A stretch of DNA of 64,000 nucleotides from Ensifer sp. MPMI2T (GCF_004827385.1 NZ_SRXN01000010.1:1-64000), one strand, 5' to 3'. Shown: positions 18,675-28,175, counted from the first letter of the stretch. The notes: a model not told the origin generated them from the letters alone. A program made the numbers and translations.

Positions 18675-19667
18675 TCAGGCTTTCCTGGCCTGCGGCTGCG
18701 GCAGGGAGACAAGAGTTGCCGGCGATTTTTCATCGCCGTGCGGTCGTCTCCGCGCGATCGTCATATAGTGGATCCGCAACTGCTCCGTTCGAGCGCGCGA
18801 GACGGAATCGAGAATGAGGCCGGCGGTGAAAAGCATGATCGCCACCAGCATAAGTGCCATCGAAAGGACCCAAGTCGGCAGGCGCGGCACAAGGCCGGTT
18901 TCGAAATATTCGATGAGCACCGGCGCCATGAAGAGGAGGCTCGCACTCAGGAACGCGGCGCCGATCAGGCCGAAAAACGCGAAAGGCCGCGTCTCCTTCA
19001 TCAGCATGGCGAACATCCAGAGGATTTTGGCGCCGTCCCTGACGGTCGAAAGCTTCGAATGCGAACCTTCGGGCCTCCGGCCATAGTCGAGTTCGAGTTC
19101 GCTGACGGGCAGCTTGAGCCGGGATGCGTGCACGGACATTTCCGTCTCGATTTCGAATCCGTTCGAAACGGCGGGGAAACTCTTCACGAAACGGCGCGAA
19201 AACGCCCTATAGCCCGAGAAGATATCGCTGAAGTCGGTACCGAAGATCGAACGGTAAAGAATATTGAAGATACGGTTGCCGAAGGCGTGGCCCTGGCGCC
19301 CCGCTTCCACCCGGATATCCCTGCGGGTTCCCACGACCATGTCCGCCTGCTCGGTCAGAAGCGTGCGAACGAGGTCTTCGGCATCGGCCGGCGAATAGGT
19401 GCCGTCCCCGTCGGACATGACATAGATGTCCGCGTCGATGTCGGCGAACATGCGCCGGACGACATGACCCTTGCCCTGGCGGCGCTCGCGCACGACCGTG
19501 GCTCCGGCGAGCATCGCCTGCAGCGGCGTACCGTCGATCGAGTTGTTGTCGTAGACATAGATGCGCGCGGACGGCAGCGCCGCCCTGAAGTCGCGCACGA
19601 CCTGACCGATCGTCGATGCCTCGTTGTAGCAAGGCAGGAGGACGGCGATGTCTAGCTGATCGAACAT
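18675..19667 (-). CDS. family 2 glycosyltransferase, DPM1/GtrB-like, membrane-anchored
   Basis: A 330-aa glycosyltransferase. The GT-A domain (about 1-225) has VLLPCYNEASTIGQVV, the YDNNSIDGT segment and the DGDGTY metal motif. Two hydrophobic helices follow at about 235-260 and 272-295, as in dolichyl/polyprenyl-phosphate sugar synthases. It probably charges a polyprenyl phosphate with a sugar at the inner face of the membrane. It is the first gene of the leftward glycan unit and divergent from the STT3-like gene at 19934. Confidence 0.82.
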   Translation of the reverse strand: MFDQLDIAVLLPCYNEASTIGQVVRDFRAALPSARIYVYDNNSIDGTPLQAMLAGATVVRERRQGKGHVVRRMFADIDADIYVMSDGDGTYSPADAEDLVRTLLTEQADMVVGTRRDIRVEAGRQGHAFGNRIFNILYRSIFGTDFSDIFSGYRAFSRRFVKSFPAVSNGFEIETEMSVHASRLKLPVSELELDYGRRPEGSHSKLSTVRDGAKILWMFAMLMKETRPFAFFGLIGAAFLSASLLFMAPVLIEYFETGLVPRLPTWVLSMALMLVAIMLFTAGLILDSVSRARTEQLRIHYMTIARRRPHGDEKSPATLVSLPQPQARKA

Positions 19668-19933
19668 GGATCGCTGCTCCGGTGGCGGGAACTCGAGCGA
19701 TCCTACACGCGGTGCGGTTAACAAGACGCTATGCCCGCCCGGGCTTCGCTGCGTGATAGAGAAGCGCCTCGGCCGCAGCTTTACGCTTTCTTGATCGCCG
19801 CTCGCTAAGATTGCGGCGCACTTCAGCGGAAGCCGCGACGCGGTTCTTCGCATCAAACGATCGATCACGCAGCGTTCTTGGACCGCTTCAAATCCAATGG
19901 CAGCCGTGATCCCAGCGGCGGGTGGATAGTCCG

Positions 19934-21778
19934 ATGGCAGGCACGGGCGGGACATGGATTGCGTCGGATGAGGATGCCGGTGCAAGGCACGCTCGGTTGT
20001 GGTCGCGATTGTCGTGGATGATATTCGCCTACGGTCTGCCGGTAATTGCCTTTCTCGCCGTCGGGATGCTGCGCGCCGAGGACTATGTCGGTCGCGACAA
20101 CGACGACGTGATGCGGCTCGTTCAGGTTCGCGACCTGCTGGCCGGGCAAAGCTGGTTCGACCTCACCCAGACGAGGCTCGGCCTTGATGGCGGCACATTG
20201 ATGCACTGGTCGCGTCTGATCGACCTGCCGCTTGCCGCACTCATCTCCCTCTTCAAGCCGATTGCCGGTGCCGAGCGAGCCGAAATGATCGCCCTTGCAG
20301 TCTGGCCGTTCCTGCTGGTCTTTCCGCTGCTTGCCGTGATGGGGTTGGCGGGCAGGCGGATTGGCGGACCGCAATGTATGCATTTCTGCCTCGGATTGAC
20401 TGCGATCTTCGTCGCGACCAGCAACCGCTTTCTGGCGGGGGCGGTCGACCATCATAATGTCCAGCTTGTCCTGGTGGCGACAATGGTGGCGATGGTGGTC
20501 GATCAGAGATATCGGGCGATCAACTTCGCGATCGCCGGTGCTGCCGCGGCCCTGGCAATCGCCATCGGCGTCGAGACGACACCCTTCGTTGCGGCGATAT
20601 GCCTTGTCGTCGCTGTTATCTGGGCCTGGGAGGGACGGGTGTTCGCCTCTGCGGCCGTCGCCTTCGGTGCGGCCCTGGCAGCAACCGTGAGTGCTGCGTT
20701 CTTCCTGACCGTGGCGCCGCATCTCTATGGTGCAGTTACATGCGATAGCCTGTCGATCGCATTCTATGCCCTGTCCGCGACGGGCGGCGTCTTGCTTGCC
20801 GTCGCGGCCACGGTTGCAAGCGGCCTTAGTCGGCTCGCGCGGTTTGCGATTCTCGCCGCCGCCGGCGTCGTGATCGCAGGCGTGCTTCTCGGCATTGCGC
20901 CGGAGTGCCTGCGAAATCCGCTCTCCGATCTCGATCCGCTCCTGCGCGAACTCTGGCTCGATCGTGTCATCGAGGCGCGACCGTTCCTGTTCATCGCGGA
21001 GCAGGACCCGGGCAGCCTCGGCGGCTTCTATGCTGCGGGCCTCTTTGCCCTCGGGCTTTGCCTATGGCGCATCTGGCGGGGCGAACGCGTCGGCCTGTTG
21101 CTCATCCTGCTGGTCGTGGTTGTCGTTAACTGGGGCATAGCGCTGATGCAGGTTCGCGCCGCGGTCTTCTCCAATCTCCTTTCCATCCTGCCGATTTCGC
21201 TTCTGCTCGTCGATCTAAGGTCGAGGACGATGCAAGGGGGCGGCGGTCCATTGGCATCCGTCATCTATGTCTTGGCCGTGCTCGTTTCCGTCCCGGCTGT
21301 CTGGGCGGTGGCGGGCGAACTGGGCGTCAGCGGCGTGGGAGAAATGGCAGCCAACGGGCAGACGGGTGCGGACCGCTGCTATTCGTCGGCGGCAATGGCG
21401 GATCTGCAGAAGATCGAACCCACCCTTGTTGTCGATCCGTCCAACATGGGCGCTTCGATCCTGCGCTTCACAAAGCATCGCGCGCTCAGCGCGCCCTATC
21501 ACAGAAATCCGCAAGGCATGTTGGCTGAACTCAGAATCGGATTGGCGGGGCCTGATGAGGCGGCGGGGATGCTGAAGGCTCTGGGCCAGCCGGTTCTGGC
21601 CTTCTGCGCGGACGATCCGCAAACGGAGACGATCGCCGAGAGGGAACCAAGGGGGCTTTATGGCCGTCTCGCCGCGGGAGAAATACCGGATTTCCTCGAG
21701 CCATTGCCGGTTACGTCGGCGACGGGCGTAAAACTCTTTCGGTTTAAGACAAATATTCTACCGCAAGTCGTGGAATGA
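19934..21778 (+). CDS. multi-pass membrane protein, STT3/GT-C glycosyltransferase-like
   Basis: A 614-aa integral membrane protein with about 11-13 hydrophobic helices and a soluble C-terminal part (about 480-614). The first periplasmic loop has an acidic RDNDDVMR motif (about 54-61), then MHWSRLIDLP (about 90-99) and VDHHNVQLV (about 171-179). This order of acidic motif and DHHN motif recalls STT3/PglB-type GT-C transferases that use lipid-linked donors. The neighbouring GT2, methyltransferase and flippase-like genes support a glycan role. ATG 19934 is preferred over a GTG 12 bp upstream. The acceptor is unknown. Confidence 0.6.
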   Translation: MAGTGGTWIASDEDAGARHARLWSRLSWMIFAYGLPVIAFLAVGMLRAEDYVGRDNDDVMRLVQVRDLLAGQSWFDLTQTRLGLDGGTLMHWSRLIDLPLAALISLFKPIAGAERAEMIALAVWPFLLVFPLLAVMGLAGRRIGGPQCMHFCLGLTAIFVATSNRFLAGAVDHHNVQLVLVATMVAMVVDQRYRAINFAIAGAAAALAIAIGVETTPFVAAICLVVAVIWAWEGRVFASAAVAFGAALAATVSAAFFLTVAPHLYGAVTCDSLSIAFYALSATGGVLLAVAATVASGLSRLARFAILAAAGVVIAGVLLGIAPECLRNPLSDLDPLLRELWLDRVIEARPFLFIAEQDPGSLGGFYAAGLFALGLCLWRIWRGERVGLLLILLVVVVVNWGIALMQVRAAVFSNLLSILPISLLLVDLRSRTMQGGGGPLASVIYVLAVLVSVPAVWAVAGELGVSGVGEMAANGQTGADRCYSSAAMADLQKIEPTLVVDPSNMGASILRFTKHRALSAPYHRNPQGMLAELRIGLAGPDEAAGMLKALGQPVLAFCADDPQTETIAEREPRGLYGRLAAGEIPDFLEPLPVTSATGVKLFRFKTNILPQVVE

Positions 21779-21856
21779 GCCGCCATCAGCAGAAAAACGG
21801 TAGAAAGGGGGCGCGTGGTTGCTGATCTTCGCGGCACTGTCGGTTACAAAGGGCGC

Positions 21857-23452
21857 ATGAACTCGTTATTCGATTCCCCTGCGCCGTCGAATCTCGCCGA
21901 ATATTCGGTCTCGGAGCTTTCCGGTTCGATCAAGCGAACCGTCGAGCAGGCGTTCGACCAGGTTCGTGTCCGCGGCGAGATTTCCGGCTATCGCGGTCCG
22001 CACTCCTCGGGCCACGCCTATTTTTGCCTGAAGGATGATCGCGCCCGCATCGACGCGGTGATCTGGAAAAGCGCGTTTTCGCGGCTGAAATTCCGCCCGG
22101 AAGAGGGTATGGAGGTCATCGCCACCGGCAAGGTCACGACCTTCCCTGGCTCGTCCAAATACCAGATCGTCATCGAATCTTTAGAGCCGGCGGGCGCCGG
22201 CGCGTTGATGGCGCTGCTCGAGGAACGCAAGCGCAAGTTTGCCGCCGAGGGCTTGTTCGATGCCGGGCGCAAGCGGCCGCTGCCCTTCATGCCCAAGGTG
22301 ATCGGCGTCGTGACCTCGCCGACCGGCGCCGTCATCCGCGATATCCTCCATCGGATCGCCGACCGTTTCCCGGTCCATGTCGTCGTCTGGCCGGCCCGTG
22401 TCCAGGGCGACGGTTCGGGTGAGGAGGTGGCAGCGGCGATACACGGCTTCAACGCGTTGGAGAGCGGCGGGGCGATTCCCCGGCCGGACGTGCTGATCGT
22501 TGCGCGCGGCGGCGGCAGCCTTGAGGATCTCTGGTGCTTCAACGACGAGGCTGTTGTGCGGGCGGCGGCCGCGTCCGATATTCCGCTGATCTCGGCCGTC
22601 GGCCACGAGACGGACTGGACCCTGATCGACTATGCCGCCGACCAGCGGGCGCCGACGCCGACCGGTGCCGCCGAAATGGCGGTGCCGGTGAAGGCCGACC
22701 TCGAAGCGGAGGTGTCCGCATTGTCGGCACGGCTGAAGGCGGCTGCTGGACGACAGATGGAGAACCGCCGGCAGGCGTTGCGGTCGCTTTCCCGCGCCCT
22801 GCCTTCGCTCGATCAGTTGCTGGCTCTGCCGCGACGCCGTTTCGACGAGGCGTCGGCCGGTCTCGGCCGCGGCCTGCAAATGAACACCGCCAACAAGCGC
22901 CGTGCCTTCGAGCGGACCGGTGCGCATCTCCGGTCGGAACTGCTGACGACGCGGATCAGCGATCGCCGGCGGCGCCTGTTGGAGGCGATGAACCGTGCCG
23001 AGCGGATCGTCGAGCGTCAGGTCCATCGCGGCCAGTCGCGCGTCTCCGCCGCCGATGCCTCGCTTCGCGCCCTGCCGTCGCGGCTCATCGGACAGATCCA
23101 TCGCGCGTCGGATCGCGTCTCGGGCCTTTGCGCGCGGTCCGATGCTGCCATTGCCGGCGAAGTGCGCAGGCTCAAGGGCGTGCTCACGGCACAGGACCGG
23201 GTGCTGCAATCGCTGTCTTATCGCAACGTACTGAAGCGCGGCTTCGCGCTGGTGCGCGATGCTGCCGACCAACCGGTGAAACAGGCGGCAGCGGTCGCGC
23301 CTGGCATGGCGCTTTCGCTGGAATTCGCCGATGGCCGCGTGTCGGCGGTCGCGGGCGAGGGCGGCGCCCCTTCGCCGCAAGAGCCGAAAAAGCGTTCGTC
23401 ACGGTCGCCGGAGCCGGCTTCCGGGCCGCCCAAGCAGGGCAGCCTGTTTTGA
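21857..23452 (+). CDS. xseA: exodeoxyribonuclease VII large subunit
   Basis: The 531-aa large subunit of exonuclease VII, which degrades single-stranded DNA. The N-terminal OB domain (about 10-110; [18 protein letters not shown]) is followed by the catalytic domain with [28 protein letters not shown] and [13 protein letters not shown], then a long coiled-coil part. A Ser/Pro/Lys-rich tail after about residue 500 ends in the typical KQGSLF. ATG 21857 gives the conserved MNSLFDSP start. Confidence 0.95.
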   Translation: MNSLFDSPAPSNLAEYSVSELSGSIKRTVEQAFDQVRVRGEISGYRGPHSSGHAYFCLKDDRARIDAVIWKSAFSRLKFRPEEGMEVIATGKVTTFPGSSKYQIVIESLEPAGAGALMALLEERKRKFAAEGLFDAGRKRPLPFMPKVIGVVTSPTGAVIRDILHRIADRFPVHVVVWPARVQGDGSGEEVAAAIHGFNALESGGAIPRPDVLIVARGGGSLEDLWCFNDEAVVRAAAASDIPLISAVGHETDWTLIDYAADQRAPTPTGAAEMAVPVKADLEAEVSALSARLKAAAGRQMENRRQALRSLSRALPSLDQLLALPRRRFDEASAGLGRGLQMNTANKRRAFERTGAHLRSELLTTRISDRRRRLLEAMNRAERIVERQVHRGQSRVSAADASLRALPSRLIGQIHRASDRVSGLCARSDAAIAGEVRRLKGVLTAQDRVLQSLSYRNVLKRGFALVRDAADQPVKQAAAVAPGMALSLEFADGRVSAVAGEGGAPSPQEPKKRSSRSPEPASGPPKQGSLF

Positions 23453-23518
23453 CCGGGCTGGGAAAATGTGCCCACAGTTCTCCGCCAACATTCCGCCGCA
23501 GCTATTGGGTCGACGACG

Positions 23519-24109
23519 ATGCATATCCTGATGGTGCTCGCCCATCCGCTCGAGGACAGCTTTGCCGCAAGCGTCGCGCGCGTGGCCAGGCAAGCACTTG
23601 AGGGCAGGGGCCACACGGTCGACCTGCTCGACCTCTATCGCGAGGGCTTCGACCCCCGGCTGACCGTTACCGAGCGCGGCAGCTATTTCGACGAACACTA
23701 TGATGCCTCCGAGATCTCTGGCTGGATCGCGCGGCTCAAGGCGGCGGAGGGGCTGGTGCTCGTGTTTCCGCAATGGTGGTTCAATTTCCCGGCGATCCTC
23801 AAGGGCTTCTTCGATCGGATCTTCGCACCCGGCGTCGCCTTCGATCATGATCCGGCGGGCGGCAGGATTGTCCCGCGGCTCGGCAATATCAAGCTGTTCT
23901 GGGCGCTGACCAGCACCGGCTCACCCTGGTGGGTGGTGCATCTCTACATGGGCGATCCGGTGCGGCGTCTGCTCAAGCGCGGTATCGCCGCTTTCTGTAG
24001 CAAGGGTGTCGATTTTCGCATGATCAGCCTGCACGACATGGATCGGGCGACAGGGGCGAAGCGCAAGCGCCATCTCGAACGTGTGGACGCTTTGGTGAGC
24101 CGGATCTAA
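23519..24109 (+). CDS. NAD(P)H-dependent oxidoreductase, flavodoxin-like fold (NQO family)
   Basis: A 196-aa flavoprotein of the NAD(P)H:quinone oxidoreductase / YheR-KefF family. It begins MHILMVLAHPLEDSFAAS, with the conserved FPQWWFNFPAILKGFFDRIFAPG and LTSTGSPWW segments contacting FMN/FAD. It probably makes two-electron reductions of quinones in the cytoplasm. It starts 66 bp after xseA and may be co-transcribed with it. Confidence 0.85.
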   Translation: MHILMVLAHPLEDSFAASVARVARQALEGRGHTVDLLDLYREGFDPRLTVTERGSYFDEHYDASEISGWIARLKAAEGLVLVFPQWWFNFPAILKGFFDRIFAPGVAFDHDPAGGRIVPRLGNIKLFWALTSTGSPWWVVHLYMGDPVRRLLKRGIAAFCSKGVDFRMISLHDMDRATGAKRKRHLERVDALVSRI

Positions 24110-24110
24110 T

Positions 24111-24262
24111 GCATGTCGCCCAAAAGTGTGCAGCGGTTTTGGGACAAAGACATGCATAAAAGCAATGACCTAAAGCGCGTCGCATGAGTCCGATTGAACG
24201 CGACGCGCTTTAGAGCAGCATGAGGAAAAAGTGTGCGCGGTTTTTCGCCCGCATGCCGCTCC
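24111..24262. repeat. composite of three palindromic repeat modules
   Basis: Three hairpins in tandem: GCATGTCGCCCAAAA...TTTTGGGACAAAGACATGC (24111-24155); TAAAGCGCGTCGC...GCGACGCGCTTTA (24171-24212); and GAGCAGCATGAGG...GCATGCCGCTC (24213-24261). The first recurs at 1183 and the third at 57902 and 62568. It fills the gap between two convergent genes. Confidence 0.75.
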
Positions 24263-24272
24263 AAAGGTGATT

Positions 24273-24815
24273 TCATTCAAACGTCGCCAGGAATTTCCGG
24301 AGCAGCGCGTCGAGCGCTTTCCGCTCCTCGGGGTCAAGGCCGGCGACCAGGCGCTGCTGGTTGGCGACATGGGCCGCCGCCGCTGCGTCGATGCGTTTCA
24401 GGCCCTCTGGCGTCAGCGCGATGATCACACCGCGCCGGTCTTCTGGATTGTCGTGCCGCTCGACGAGGCCGGCCTTCTCGAGTTGGTCGATGCGATTGGT
24501 CATCGTGCCGGAGGTGACCATGGTCGCCGCAAGCAAATCGCCGGGCGAAAGCTGAAAGGGCGGTCCTGACCGGCGGAGCGTCGCCAATACGTCGAAACTG
24601 GCTGATGTCAGGCCGTGATCGCTGAAGACCTTTTCCTGCTCCCGGGCGACATGCGCCCTAAGCCGGGCCAAGCGCCCGAGAAGACCCATTGCCGAAACGT
24701 CCAGTTCCGGCCGCTCCCGGCGCCACTGCGCCAGGATCTTGTCCACGTGGTCCTTATCGAGCTCTTCCATATCGATCCGCAACGGCGAAGCAGCGCGAAC
24801 CGTCCGCGCTGTCAT
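24273..24815 (-). CDS. MarR family transcriptional regulator
   Basis: A 180-aa winged-helix regulator. The DNA-binding part has FDVLATLRRSG, LLAATMVTSGTMTNRIDQLEKAGLVER and the wing NPEDRRGVIIALTPEG. It is divergent from an EamA-type exporter at 24904, and the shared region holds two copies of an 18-bp palindrome, so it probably represses both genes until a small-molecule ligand binds. ATG 24815 was chosen; an alternative start at 24770 would remove 15 residues. Confidence 0.88.
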   Translation of the reverse strand: MTARTVRAASPLRIDMEELDKDHVDKILAQWRRERPELDVSAMGLLGRLARLRAHVAREQEKVFSDHGLTSASFDVLATLRRSGPPFQLSPGDLLAATMVTSGTMTNRIDQLEKAGLVERHDNPEDRRGVIIALTPEGLKRIDAAAAAHVANQQRLVAGLDPEERKALDALLRKFLATFE

Positions 24816-24834
24816 GTTCGCTCTAATCCTCAAA

Positions 24835-24852
24835 TATCTTGACGTCAAGATA
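24835..24852. promoter_or_regulatory. MarR operator 1
   Basis: TATCTTGACGTCAAGATA is a perfect 18-bp palindrome located 20 bp upstream of the MarR start. Its near-identical partner lies 37 bp away, centre to centre. Confidence 0.72.
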
Positions 24853-24871
24853 ATTCACGCTAGAATGCGAA

Positions 24872-24889
24872 TATCTTGACGTAAAGATA
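24872..24889. promoter_or_regulatory. MarR operator 2
   Basis: TATCTTGACGTAAAGATA differs from a perfect palindrome at one position and from operator 1 by one base. It lies 14 bp upstream of the EamA transporter ATG, so a bound repressor would cover its promoter or ribosome site. Confidence 0.72.
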
Positions 24890-24903
24890 CTTGAGATAAA
24901 GAC

Positions 24904-25779
24904 ATGAACGCGCGCAACTTCGACATCGGCCTGACGGCCGTAGCCCCGGCCATCTGGGGCAGCACCTATCTGGTCACCACGGAATTCTTGCCGCCCGGCT
25001 ACCCGCTGACGGTTGCGATGCTCAGGGCACTGCCGGCGGGGCTCATTCTTTTGCTTATCGTCCGGCAAATGCCGAAGGGGATCTGGTGGCTGCGCAGCTT
25101 CGTGCTCGGCGCGCTCAACTTCTCCTTCTTCCAGGCGATGCTCTTCGTCTCGGCCTACCGCCTGCCCGGCGGCGTCGCCGCGACCGTCGGCGCGATCCAG
25201 CCGCTAATCGTCGTCGTCTTGTCGCGGATCATTCTCGGCGCCCCGATCAGGGTCTTGAGCATCGTAGCCGGGACCGCGGGCATGGCTGGCGTGGCGTTGC
25301 TGGTGCTGACGCCGGCAGCCACTCTCGATCGAGCCGGTGTTGCGGCCGGCCTCGCGGGCGCCGTCTCCATGGCCTTCGGCACGGTGCTCACCCGCCATTG
25401 GGCGCCGCCGGTCTCGCCGCTAACCTTCACCGCCTGGCAACTGGCCGCCGGCGGCTTCCTGCTGGTGCCGGTGGCGCTGTTTTTCGAGCCGGCCTTGCCG
25501 CCGCTCACCGCCACAAACCTCATGGGTTTTGCCTATCTCGGCCTGATCGGCGCCGCATTCACATACCTGCTCTGGTTCCGCGGCCTGTCGCGGCTGCAGC
25601 CTTCCGAGGTCGCGCCACTCGGATTCTTGAGCCCCGTCGTGGCGATATTGCTCGGCTGGGGCGTGCTCCATCAGCAATTGGCAGCCATGCAAGTGTTCGG
25701 GATCATCGTCGTGTTCGTGAGCGTCTGGATGAGTCAGCAGGCACAGATGGGGCGCCGCGCGGCACCCGCTCGCGCGTAG
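24904..25779 (+). CDS. EamA family drug/metabolite exporter
   Basis: A 291-aa inner-membrane transporter of the DMT superfamily with ten predicted helices made of two EamA repeats (about 8-138 and 150-285). Conserved pieces are PAIWGSTYLVTTEFLPP near the start and FLSPVVAILLGW in the second repeat. It probably exports a metabolite or toxic compound and is controlled by the divergent MarR protein. Confidence 0.87.
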   Translation: MNARNFDIGLTAVAPAIWGSTYLVTTEFLPPGYPLTVAMLRALPAGLILLLIVRQMPKGIWWLRSFVLGALNFSFFQAMLFVSAYRLPGGVAATVGAIQPLIVVVLSRIILGAPIRVLSIVAGTAGMAGVALLVLTPAATLDRAGVAAGLAGAVSMAFGTVLTRHWAPPVSPLTFTAWQLAAGGFLLVPVALFFEPALPPLTATNLMGFAYLGLIGAAFTYLLWFRGLSRLQPSEVAPLGFLSPVVAILLGWGVLHQQLAAMQVFGIIVVFVSVWMSQQAQMGRRAAPARA

Positions 25780-25820
25780 CAGCTGATTGCGTGAATTCCT
25801 GAGAGCTAGGCGAAGTAGCC

Positions 25821-25930
25821 TCTCACCCTAACCCTCTCCCCGCAGGCGACCGCCGGCAGGGAGAGGGGACTGAGGCGTTGCAGGCACCCCCGCCTGCGGG
25901 GAGAAGGTGCCGGCAGGCGGATGAGGGGCA
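25821..25930. repeat. RIME-like palindromic repeat
   Basis: Two inverted-repeat arms, CTCTCCCCGCAGGCGACC...GGGAGAGGGG and CCCGCCTGCGGGGAGAAGG, followed by CCGGCAGGCGGATGAGGGG. It is the same family as 1-106 and 32083-32260 and lies between two convergent genes. Confidence 0.78.
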
Positions 25931-25951
25931 GATGCCCGGGCGGAAGACCGA

Positions 25952-27208
25952 TCAGGCCCACTCGCCCTTCCGCATGACGGGCACGCGGCTGCCATCCGCC
26001 CGTACGCCGTCGATATCGACCTTGCCCGAACCGATCATCCAGTCGATGTGGATCAGGCTCGAATTGCCGCCCTGCGCCCGGATCTGTTCCTTGCTGAGGT
26101 TGGCGCCACCGACGAAGCACTCCGAGTAGCATTGGCCGAGGGCGATATGGCAGGAGGCGTTTTCGTCGAAGAGCGTGTTGTAGAAGAGGATGCCGCTCGC
26201 CGAGATCGGCGAGGAATGCGGAACCAGCGCTACTTCGCCGAGCCGGCGTGCACCCTCGTCGGTGTCGAGAACCTTCGTCAGTACCTCCTCACCGCGCGAA
26301 GCCTTGGCTTCGACGATCCGGCCGCCTTCGAAGCGCACCTGGATATCGTCGATCAGCGTGCCCTGGTGGGAGAGCGGCTTCGTGCTCGATACGTGACCTT
26401 CGACCCGCAGCGCATGCGGCGTCGTGAACACTTCTTCCGTCGGGATGTTCGGGTTGCAGGTAATGCCGTTCTTGGCGGTCGAGGCGCCGCCATGCCATTC
26501 GTGCCCGTCCGCCAGCCCGACGGTCAGGTCGGTACCCGGACCGGTGAAATGCAGCGCGGCGAAGCGTTCGCCGTTCAGCCATGCAGAGCGCTTGCCAAGG
26601 TTGGCGTTGTGCTCCTTCCAGGCGGCGATCGGGTCGTCGACGTCGACGCGGGAGGCGGCGAAAATTGCGTTCGCCAGCTTCTCGACGGCGACCGTCTCGG
26701 GATCGTCCGGAAACATCTGCTTTGCCCAGGAGGGGTTCGGATAGGAGACGATGTTCCAGTTGATGTCGAAATTGGTGATCTTCTGGAGCGCCGGCTTGTA
26801 GGCGATCGAGTTCGCCTTGTTGGCCCGCGCGACCTTCGCCGGATCCTGAGCCGAAAGCATCATCGGGTTATCGCCGGCAACGGCGAGCCGCGCGGCGCCG
26901 CCGGCGAAGGCTTTGGCCATGCCTTCGTACAGCCAGTCGCTTGCGCGATCAAAGCTCTCGTCCGGCGCATGGGCGTACCGGGCAAGCGTGCTTTCCTCGT
27001 CGGAATAGAACGTCGTCACCAGACCCGCGCCGGCCATATAAGCATGTTTGGTGATGAGGCGGACGAGCGGCAGCGCCGCGATCGGCGCGGTCACCACCAG
27101 GTCCTGGCCCCTCTGCAGTTGCAGGCCGACCTTGACAGCGAGTTCTGCAAGTTTTTCGAGTTTTACGGGATCGACGGGATTCCTTGCGGATTGAAGGGGG
27201 GCGTTCAT
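25952..27208 (-). CDS. aminopeptidase, M29 family
   Basis: A 418-aa metallo-aminopeptidase of the AmpS/PepS/thermophilic aminopeptidase T family, which trims N-terminal residues from peptides in the cytoplasm. The five metal ligands of M29 enzymes are recognisable as Glu in PTEEVFTTP, Glu in RRLGEVAL, His in ASCHIALG, and His and Asp in LIHIDWMIG. Length matches the family. It starts at the ATG at 27208 with AGGAG upstream. Confidence 0.92.
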   Translation of the reverse strand: MNAPLQSARNPVDPVKLEKLAELAVKVGLQLQRGQDLVVTAPIAALPLVRLITKHAYMAGAGLVTTFYSDEESTLARYAHAPDESFDRASDWLYEGMAKAFAGGAARLAVAGDNPMMLSAQDPAKVARANKANSIAYKPALQKITNFDINWNIVSYPNPSWAKQMFPDDPETVAVEKLANAIFAASRVDVDDPIAAWKEHNANLGKRSAWLNGERFAALHFTGPGTDLTVGLADGHEWHGGASTAKNGITCNPNIPTEEVFTTPHALRVEGHVSSTKPLSHQGTLIDDIQVRFEGGRIVEAKASRGEEVLTKVLDTDEGARRLGEVALVPHSSPISASGILFYNTLFDENASCHIALGQCYSECFVGGANLSKEQIRAQGGNSSLIHIDWMIGSGKVDIDGVRADGSRVPVMRKGEWA

Positions 27209-27401
27209 CGCGGCTCCTGCTGTCCTCTCGCGCCGTCTCCGACGACCGACGTTGCGGCTGGAAACGAGCGCATGGCTTTTGCGTGCCGTCGCCGCCTTGC
27301 ACGTCCGGGACGCGTGCGGTCGAGCGGTGCGCCCGTTTTAGACCGGTTCAGCCGAAAACAGAAGGCCTTTGCGATGTGGCCCAGTCGATGCAGCCCCAGT
27401 C

Positions 27402-28088
27402 TCACGCGGCGGCGCGCCTCGAGCCAAGAAGCGCCGCGTCATGTTTCTTGAGAAACGCCATCAATCGCTCGGGATAATCTTCGGTTACCGCGGCTTTCAC
27501 ACTTGGCCTTGCGGCAAGCGCCTTCCGCCAGGCGGTGACGCGCGGTAGTCCGTCGAATATGCCCGCGTCCGAAATCGTGTCGAACACGTCAAAATAGCGG
27601 AAGATCGGCGCGAAGACAGCATCGACCAGACTGAAATCAGCGCCCGCGAAATAGGGGCCATCGCCGAGTTCTGCTTCGACAGTCGTGAATTTCGTCTTGA
27701 GCACGCCGCGCTTGGTTTCGAGCACCTCGGCATCCTGGGTGGTTTCATAGATCCAGAGATCGGAAAGAATCGCCGATCCGAACTCCATCCAGCCGCGATG
27801 GCGGGCCCGGGTCAGTGGATCGGCCGAGTGCAGTTTCGCTCCAGGCTGGGTCTCTTCCAGATATTCGCAGATCACTGAGCTCTCGAAGAGGATCGCTTCG
27901 CCCCCGTGCTGCGGGATGCGGAGCAGAGGCACCTTGCCGAGCGGCGAGATTCTCAGGAACCACTCCGGCTTGTTGGCGAGATCGATATAGACGCGTCCGA
28001 ACGGCACGCCTTTTTCGGCGAGCGCGATCGCGGCGCGCTGGACGTATGGGCAGAGGTGGTGGCTGATCAATGTCAGTGGCGCGGTCAT
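27402..28088 (-). CDS. glutathione S-transferase family protein
   Basis: A 228-aa GST. The N-terminal thioredoxin-like domain (about 1-80) has HHLCPYVQRAAIALAEKGVPF, with CPY in the active-site position as in omega/lambda-like classes, then LGKVPLLRI and the glutathione-binding ESSVICEYLEE. The helical C-terminal domain follows. It is divergent from a MarR regulator with two palindromes in the 86-bp gap, so it is probably an inducible detoxification gene. The ATG at 28088 follows GGGAG. Confidence 0.87.
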   Translation of the reverse strand: MTAPLTLISHHLCPYVQRAAIALAEKGVPFGRVYIDLANKPEWFLRISPLGKVPLLRIPQHGGEAILFESSVICEYLEETQPGAKLHSADPLTRARHRGWMEFGSAILSDLWIYETTQDAEVLETKRGVLKTKFTTVEAELGDGPYFAGADFSLVDAVFAPIFRYFDVFDTISDAGIFDGLPRVTAWRKALAARPSVKAAVTEDYPERLMAFLKKHDAALLGSRRAAA

Positions 28089-28114
28089 CGATATTCTCCC
28101 TGCTTTGGGCAATG

Positions 28115-28132
28115 TAGATGCAATTGCATATA
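28115..28132. promoter_or_regulatory. MarR operator 1 (GST side)
   Basis: TAGATGCAATTGCATATA contains the perfect 12-bp palindrome ATGCAATTGCAT. It is 26 bp upstream of the GST start and 43 bp, centre to centre, from a second copy. Confidence 0.68.
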
Positions 28133-28157
28133 TATCGGCTTGCAAAATCCGTCAAGA

Positions 28158-28175
28158 TAGATGTAATTGCATCTA
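28158..28175. promoter_or_regulatory. MarR operator 2 (overlaps regulator start)
   Basis: TAGATGTAATTGCATCTA is an 18-bp palindrome with one mismatched pair. Its last base is the first base of the MarR start codon, so binding here would directly block expression of the regulator itself. Confidence 0.7.

Noticed and set aside
24111-24262. CRISPR-like array
   Set aside because: The three units are different palindromes without constant-length spacers or a repeated direct repeat.
26048-27451. A 467-codon plus-strand frame opposite the M29 aminopeptidase
   Set aside because: Shadow of a confidently identified gene; its length reflects third-position GC bias.
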